NCBI RefSeq assembly: GCF_010183535.1
Contig: NC_071331.1
Span: 21,762,001-21,826,000 of the forward strand
DNA length: 64,000 nt
Direction: 5' to 3'
From: Caenorhabditis remanei
Lineage: Eukaryota > Nematoda > Chromadorea > Rhabditida > Rhabditidae
Below, piece after piece: positions 58,021 to 64,000 of the stretch. Position 1 is the stretch's first letter. Every line of letters begins with the position of its first letter. Both the position numbers and the translations under genes were made by a program. Under the pieces are notes generated by a model that did not search any database, was not told the DNA's origin, and worked only from the letters and a program-made list of their open reading frames with translations.

Positions 58021-60010
58021 TTAGTAATCTGGTAGTGGAAGGAAGTCGTGGTAGCTGGAAAATATCAAAAATGATTCGTTTGTAGTACAATATGACACTT
58101 ACGAATAGCTGTACATTCTGCATTCAATGATTTGTGGAGCATTCGTACTGTATTGATAGTCAATCGTCCATTTGTAATGAAGAGATCCGTTCGAAGCCAC
58201 CAAATCCGCCTGTCCAGTTCCATGTCGTCGATCGGCATGGTCATTCGGATACTGGTAAGCAACTACTCCATCAGTACTTGCAATTGTATAGTTGACAGAT
58301 ACAAAGGAATTGTCAAGTGCTGCAATTAAGTCAATTAATAGTAATTAATTAACTCAAACACTTACTATGATCCTGAACAGTTATTACAACTCGTGTCCAT
58401 TGTACCCATCCTTCAGGAATCGGAGTCTTGAATACCGGTAACTCGAGGCTACCGGATCCCGTGACAACAAAATTTTGAGCAAGAAACTGGTAAGGTGTGT
58501 ACAGTATTGCACCCATATTTTGAAATGCCTGAATAATTAATTATCATCAATAATTAAAGTTATCCACCAACGTACAAATATAAGATCATAATCGCTTGCG
58601 AAGACACAATATCCGTTGGTTTTACTGGACATTTCGAAAAGTGTTGCGGAGTTTGAACCGCCCGATGGGACACTGTCTACAGTAATATAGACAAGTATAT
58701 GATTGGATCGTAGTTGGTAGATAATGTCAGATACATTGGATTCATTCGGGTACCGTTTCACTAGAATAACGACTATAGCTCCACAAGTAGAAAATGTCTT
58801 GTTGTTGAGAAACTTCTTGAATAAATATATGCATATGAATCAGAGATCCAGAAATATGTACAGTACAAACCTTCAAAACATTGTACAAGTTACTTCCAGT
58901 TGTTGTGTCTCCATATCCAAGTGATGGATCAGGTGGGTGGGAGAATATGGATGCATTGAAACTTCTGAAATAGGTGATTGATATTTTTTGAACATTAACT
59001 CTAATGTTTGGCCATTTTAATAGTGCAAAATTTGTATTTTGATCAAAATACCTTTAAAACCGAATTTTTCGTTATTCATTGTCGTTTTTATCAACTTTCA
59101 CTGAAATTTCCCCGTCAAGAATTATCAGAAAAATGATTTCGTGCAGTTTTCGACAATTTTTTTTAGAATTTTCCTTAAAATCGGGAAAAAACAAGTTTTC
59201 ACATTAAATAGCTGATTTTCTTTGAATAGGGCTATTCACGTCCGGAAAAAAAACGGGGAAAGGGCCTTTTTAGGCAAAAAATTGAAGAAAAAAACATTTC
59301 CGCATGTGAATAACCCTATAATAGACCGGCACTGTTGTTCATAAGGAGCGCTGATTTTAATAGTGTAGATTCTATAAATTTTGCTGAAAATTGGCTGAAT
59401 TTTTATAGAGTGTGGGAATTATTACCCGAAAAAAAGCTTGAGAATTGTTTTTAGAGAGAATCACATTTAAAAAATTTGAATTTTTAAAAAAATTTTTGCA
59501 AAAATGCCGCATTCTTGACTATATGTTTAAATATCGATAAAAACTCAAGCGGACATGGGATTTTTAAAACTATTTTTGATAAAAGTTTGGAAAAGAAAAT
59601 TATGAAAAAATCCGGGCCGGGACGATATCTTGTAAGTCTGGAAAAAAACACATTTTTCATCAACGACGTTATTTTTTTATATAAACCGACTTTTTCTAAC
59701 TATATATCAGGCAAATGAGACTAATATAGTTGTTTCAATGGCTATAACTATTTCTAAACCAGTCAACCCGACTTGTTCACGAGGAGTACACGAAGGTGTA
59801 ACAATGAAACCATAACTAACTTGTTATCCGTGTGATACTCGATCTCCTCTTCCTCCTTTGTATCGAATCGAACATTTGCCAGTTTTTTGTTGAAAATGGA
59901 ATAGCGAACGAGATTCTGTGCGCCCAACCGAAATGTGTTGTAATCGATGTCAGTTGAATAAGCGAATAGAACAATGTTGGTTTGGGAAGGAACACATGCA
60001 GCAAGGAGAC
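58021..60010 (-). pseudogene. vWA-like secreted family, copy 4, inverted, 1-nt deletion
   Basis: Exons 60010-59821, 58964-58871, 58814-58576, 58528-58366, 58319-58103, 58054-58021. It is the most divergent copy: LLAACVPSQTNIVLFAYSTD at the start, KRYPNESNVSDIIYQLRSNH, then NMGAILYTPYQFLAQNFVVT. Exon 4 is 239 nt where others are 240: one base is missing after AAGTTTCTCAACAA, so the frame breaks unless a weak acceptor (AACAAAAG|ACA) is used, which would drop six residues. Intron 2 is 856 nt instead of 46-51. No signal exon was found; a TTATCA site lies at 60223. Otherwise the frames are open. Confidence 0.7.
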
Positions 60011-60260
60011 CTGAATCATGAAGTTTTATTAGGTGAACTTTGAAATTTTATTTTGAAATCTGAAACATATTAGTTTTGAGTTTTGGTGCTGATATGTGTC
60101 CTATTAGTTTTAGTTTTGGTAGTAACAGTTTTATAGTGACAGAATGGAATAATGAATATTTTCGGTCAGTAGAATATTTTATAGCGAAACCTCTTCCTAG
60201 GTATAATACTACTGCCATTCTGTTATCAACTCGAGAGAGGGTTTCGCAATAAAATATTCC

Positions 60261-60268
60261 ACTGATAA
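60261..60268 (+). promoter_or_regulatory. GATA site upstream of the family fragment
   Basis: ACTGATAA followed by the degenerate CATTTCATTCAGTCATATTC block and a ten-G tract (60369-60379 area), the same order as in the full plus-strand copies. Confidence 0.45.
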
Positions 60269-60438
60269 CGAAATATGCTCTTTAAATACACATTTCATTC
60301 AGTCATATTCTATTTTATGACTATTAAATAAAAACTAGTACATTCTTAAAAGACACAACGCAGAAGCGGGGGGGGGGGGAAACAATGCAAAACCTTCTCT
60401 ATTTTTACAAAAACTCTAATATTAAATTTAAATTTCAG

Positions 60439-60540
60439 GTTCTCATAATACGTGTCTTGCTCATCATTACAATACTTATTTATTCGCTTTTTCAACTGAA
60501 AATGACAAGTTGGCACTCTGTACCGAACGCTTATTCATAC
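60439..60540 (+). pseudogene. vWA-like family, fragment of exon 2
   Basis: After an AAATTTCAG acceptor the sequence matches the start of exon 2 of copy 1 base for base over much of about 75 nt (GTTCTCATAATACGTGTCTT; CTTTTTCAACTGAAAATGAC), then similarity ends. No further exons follow before the family A hairpin. A truncated duplicate. Confidence 0.65.
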
Positions 60541-60989
60541 CATACTTGTCAAATGAGGGGCGGCCCCTAAAAGGCCCTGCCCCTCAGGCCCTCTTTTCAG
60601 GGATATGTGATTTTTTCAAAAAATTCAATTTTTCATGGAGAAAAATTTCCCAATTTACTCGTTTTTTATACTTTTTTCATGATGATTTAGTATACTTTTC
60701 GAAAGATTAACTGAACTTTTCAGCGAGACGGCTCCGGCAATAAAAAACTTGAAGGTGTACTAAAGGTCAAATCTGATTTTTTTCCAAGAATAATCTAAGT
60801 GTTTTCGTGAGTTCATTTCCATATCGAAAGGTCTTAAAAATTCGGTCGAAACCCCGCTGAGATTGAGCGGCAAAACAGTTTGGGCATTTCTGAAGCCGTG
60901 GAAGAAAACAATTAAAAAATGGCGAAAGTAATTATATTATAAAACTTGAAAAAAATTCTTTGAAAATTTTCTTTTGGTATGAAAATGAA

Positions 60990-61370
60990 CTCACTAGGGA
61001 AGGTCCTAGACTTGGTCTGGAGATAAGGGGCGTGACCTATATCATTGGAAAGCTGAAATCACGCTGATATTCTGTTTTTGCCTCGAGGCCTGGTATTCGA
61101 GAAAAACAAGGTGAAATTGTTAGAAAAAATAACAAATTATTGCTTCTCTGACACGCGAAAACTGTTTTGAAATTTTTTGCAATTTTCGCGTGTTAGAAAG
61201 GCAATAATTTGTCATTTTTTCTAACTTTGACCTTGTTTTTCTCGAATACCAAGCCTCTAGGGCAAAAACTGAATATATATTTGGAATCAGCGTTTTCTCA
61301 GCTTTCTCATGATATAGGTCACGACTCATATCTCCAGACCGAGTCGAGGGCCTTCCCTAGTCAGACACAC
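60990..61370. repeat. Foldback element, family A, copy 4 (full hairpin)
   Basis: CTAGGGAAGGTCCTAGAC at the left pairs with GGGCCTTCCCTAG at the right. The inner arms (GAGAAAAACAAGGT and its complement; AACACGCGAAAA-type centre) pair almost throughout. A right half of the CGGCCCG foldback follows at 61.44-61.68 kb. Confidence 0.9.
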
Positions 61371-61862
61371 ATACATTATTCTATGAAAAAATAATCCCTT
61401 CAAAAAACGGGCCTTAGGGGCCGGGCCAGTGATAGACTATTATACATGGTTCTTTCTTATTAAAAGGAAAAAGTGCCAAAAAACGCGAATATGGCCAAAA
61501 AAGTCATTCATGCCCGGCCCGCGGCACATTAACGAATAGACATCCGGCCCTTAGTGGGTCACAGACATAGAACTCGTCGAGATCTAGATTTTGGTATATT
61601 TTTCAGCTCATAATATTGAGTTTTAAGAGAGTTACGCGCCGGCCCGTGTCGGACCGTTTCGGCCCGGTTGACAAGTATGATTATTTCAACAATAATCGCC
61701 ATCAGCATAAATCGTTTTGTCTGTAATCATTTGAGCAATGGGACCTAAAAATGTATTCACCCGTTACAAAATGTTATTTCCAGATCTCGACTTCTTTCCG
61801 ATTTTTACGTCAAGCTCCTCCACCTGAAATGTTTTGGGGAAGAAAAGTCGTTAAGACTCTTC

Positions 61863-61870
61863 ACTGATAA
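61863..61870 (+). promoter_or_regulatory. GATA site upstream of family copy 6
   Basis: ACTGATAA, followed by CATTTCAGTTATTCATATTC and an eleven-C tract at about 61926. Confidence 0.5.
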
Positions 61871-62297
61871 CAAGAAAATGTTTCTCAAAAGCACATTTCA
61901 GTTATTCATATTCTATTCTATCACACCCCCCCCCCCCTTTTCCCAAACTAATGTTGATTATAGGGGCACAATATCAGAAGCGATTTTATTTCAGATTCAA
62001 AAATGAAGAATTAGAGAAAGTTATTATCTAGTTCTAGAAATCAAAAACCCATATTTCAGATCAAAATAAAAATAAATCTCTTAATATAGGTAGCAAAAAA
62101 AGGGCAAAAACTCTTTTTCTTTTTTACTATTTCCAAAGGGAAAAACAGTTTCCTTCCTAATTTTGCGTCCTCCAGAATCGAATCACCAAATTGCTCCTAT
62201 ATCTTTTTGTAATTCACTTCGGTTGTATCAGTGGCTCCTTGCCCTTCATCACGAATCAAAATAAATAAATTCAAATAATAAATTGAAAATGGTTCAG

Positions 62298-63481
62298 GTT
62301 CATCGGCCGCATGTCATCCATATCAGAACAACACAGTTCTCTTCGCTTATTCAACTGAAATCGGCTATGGAGTATATGATTGGGGTTGTGATAATATGAT
62401 CAATTTTGCTCCTTACTATACAACAATGGCAAATGTTCGATTTGATACAAAACAGGAAGAGGATATTGAGTATTATACGGACTCTGAGTATGTTTAGTTT
62501 ATGTTTTGGCTGTTTTGCTAGATCTTTTGATTCAGAAGTTTGAGAGTTTCTCTATTGGCTCATCATCCGGATGAATCACTTGGATATGGAGACAAAACAA
62601 CTGGAAGCAATTTGTACAATGTGTTAAAGGTTTGTACTTTTTCACCTCATCTTTCTTATTTATAAAACATTCCAGAAGTTTCTTGCCAATAAGAAAGCGG
62701 CAATATGCGGAGCTCTAGTGTTCATAGCTGTAAAACGGTATCCCGATGAGTCTGATGTATCCAATATCATTTCCCAACTACGAGCAAATCATGTGATGGT
62801 ACACATTGCTGTGGACAGTGTTCCATCGGGTGGTTCCAATTCTGCCCCCCCCCATTATACGAGATATCATCTCTAACCAATGGATACTGTGCTTTTGCCA
62901 CCGGCAATGATCTTTCTGGTGTAAGTGTTTTTTTAGAAAAAGTAGAGAGGGAATTTTAAAGTTTTTCAGGCTTTTGACTTGATGATCTCGATACTCTCTT
63001 TTCCTTACCAGTTTCTTGCTCAAAACTTTGTGGTTTCTGGATTGGGTCGAATCGAAATACCGACATTCGAAATTCCAACTCCAGTCAATTTTATTGAACC
63101 ATGGGAACTTGCAATAACTGTTCAGAACCACAGTATGAAAAGGTTTCGAATTACACATAAACAGTAAAAGTTTTTCAGCACTCGACAATTCATTCGTATC
63201 AATGAATTATACATTTGAGAGTATTGATGGATCTTATGTCTATGAATTTCCAAGAAACACAACGTCCCCTCTTTATGGAACTGCACAAACAAATTTCTTG
63301 CATCTGAACGGATCCCTCTCATACAAATGGACAATTGACTACCATTATAATACTGATAAACCGCAAATTATTCAAATAAGAATGTACTGTAAAGAGTGAG
63401 TTTTTTTTTAAACTTTTATCATTGCATGATTCTAATACATATTTCAGCTATCACGACTTCCTTCCACTGCCAGATTTCTAA
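62298..63481 (+). pseudogene. vWA-like secreted family, copy 6, 5-nt insertion
   Basis: Exons 62298-62487, 62536-62629, 62676-62920, 62970-63132, 63179-63395, 63448-63481. The start reads SSAACHPYQNNTVLFAYSTE. Exon 4 is 245 nt instead of 240: a nine-C run at 62844-62853 adds five bases and leads to a stop within ten codons, although the correct frame resumes at once (EISSLTNGYCAFATGNDL). The later exons are open and end DFLPLPDF. AATAAA at 63512. No signal exon found. Frame loss in a homopolymer could be slippage or error. Confidence 0.7.
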
Positions 63482-63657
63482 TTATCGATTCAATGTTCTG
63501 TGCGGTTTTCCAATAAATGTTAAGATTATGTTTGTTGTTTGCAAACCACTGCACAAAATATTGTCCTGCTCTTGAACTTATCAATATGTTTAAGTATGTC
63601 ACTTCCTAGATACACAAAAATAACAGAAATTTAATAACTTTATTAGAATTCAGAGCA

Positions 63658-64000
63658 TTATATGAAAATGGAAACTATGGCGATAAGAAGAATTGAGAAG
63701 ACCATTCCTTAAACATATTCAAATTATCACCAAGTGCAAACGCACTCTACCTACCTGCCGAACCGTTTTCATCGAATCCAAAACTAATATAAATTCCTTT
63801 TGAATAAACCGTAGGATTTAATTGATACTGAACCGATAACGTGTCCCCGATAGCCGAAATCGTTGAATCTTCGGGAAGATTCTCGAGTGAATACGTGGCA
63901 TTGAATACAGTATTTCGGTCACGTAAAATCGATATAGTAGTTACACCGTACGGAATCGACGCTTTATCAATGTAGAAACTGATTTTCGACGATTTTGACG
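63658..64000 (-). CDS. 3' end of a secreted or membrane-anchored protein
   Basis: The gene continues beyond the window. Exon 64000-63755 is open (KISFYIDKASIPYGVTTISI, RDRNTVFNATYSLENLPEDS, YSKGIYISFGFDENGSA) with donor GTAGGT. A 47-nt intron (63754-63708) is followed by exon 63707-63658, whose 15 residues (MVFSILLIAIVSIFI) form a hydrophobic C-terminus before TAA. AATAAAG follows. Beta-rich strands plus a hydrophobic tail fit a GPI- or tail-anchored extracellular protein; nematode CUB-like proteins share this layout, but the family is not proven. Confidence 0.65.

Noticed and set aside
62778..63188. 136-codon minus-strand ORF
   Set aside because: Antisense shadow of exons 4 and 5 of family copy 6.

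Overview
The window reads as nuclear DNA of a Caenorhabditis-type nematode, probably from a repeat-rich chromosome arm. The evidence is AT-rich sequence, many 44-57 nt introns with GT(G/A)AGT donors and TTTTCAG acceptors, ACTGATAA (ELT-2-type GATA) sites, a tandem family of secreted-type genes, BEL/Pao and mariner remnants, and many short foldback elements. No rRNA, intact tRNA, CRISPR array or bacterial-style operon is visible. The species cannot be named from sequence alone.

1-48 kb: a head-to-tail series of small spliced genes and gene remnants, nearly all on the minus strand. At least 15 copies of a roughly 250-350 bp module lie in the same orientation, about 1-6 kb apart. Read on the minus strand, each module ends in a good 5' splice donor (typically GAG|GTGAGT). 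In most intervals the next minus-strand sequence contains coding exons, and these differ from copy to copy: C2H2 zinc finger, RING-like Cys proteins, an Argonaute PIWI fragment and several unrecognised proteins. I read the module as a shared promoter plus non-coding first exon. One full and one partial copy are inverted. Between the genes lie foldback elements of several families, a hAT-type MITE with 8-bp target duplications, BEL/Pao gag and integrase remnants, GGAAGGC and GGAAGTC heptamer arrays, and a 2.9-kb mariner insertion that carries PAZ-like (Argonaute) exons and splits a RING-like gene.

49-63.5 kb: a tandem family of one gene type. There are four nearly full plus-strand copies (49.0-52.0, 53.4-55.3, 56.1-57.4, 62.3-63.5 kb), one minus-strand copy (58.0-60.0 kb) and one plus-strand first-domain fragment (60.4 kb). 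Exon phases and most exon sizes are conserved (190, 94, 240, 163, 217, 34 nt). The product looks like a secreted or lumenal protein with a von Willebrand A-like fold followed by a beta-rich domain ending in a DFLPLPD-type tail. ACTGATAA sites next to most copies suggest intestinal expression. Only the copy at 53.4-55.3 kb can be assembled with an in-frame signal-peptide exon and no frameshift. The 56.1 kb copy is intact from exon 2 on, and three others carry small indels. The window closes with the 3' end of a minus-strand gene whose product has a hydrophobic C-terminal tail.

Many coding remnants are interrupted by 1-5 nt shifts, several in homopolymer runs. This may be real decay after duplication or base-level assembly error. 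The sequence alone cannot decide, so those genes are called with moderate confidence.
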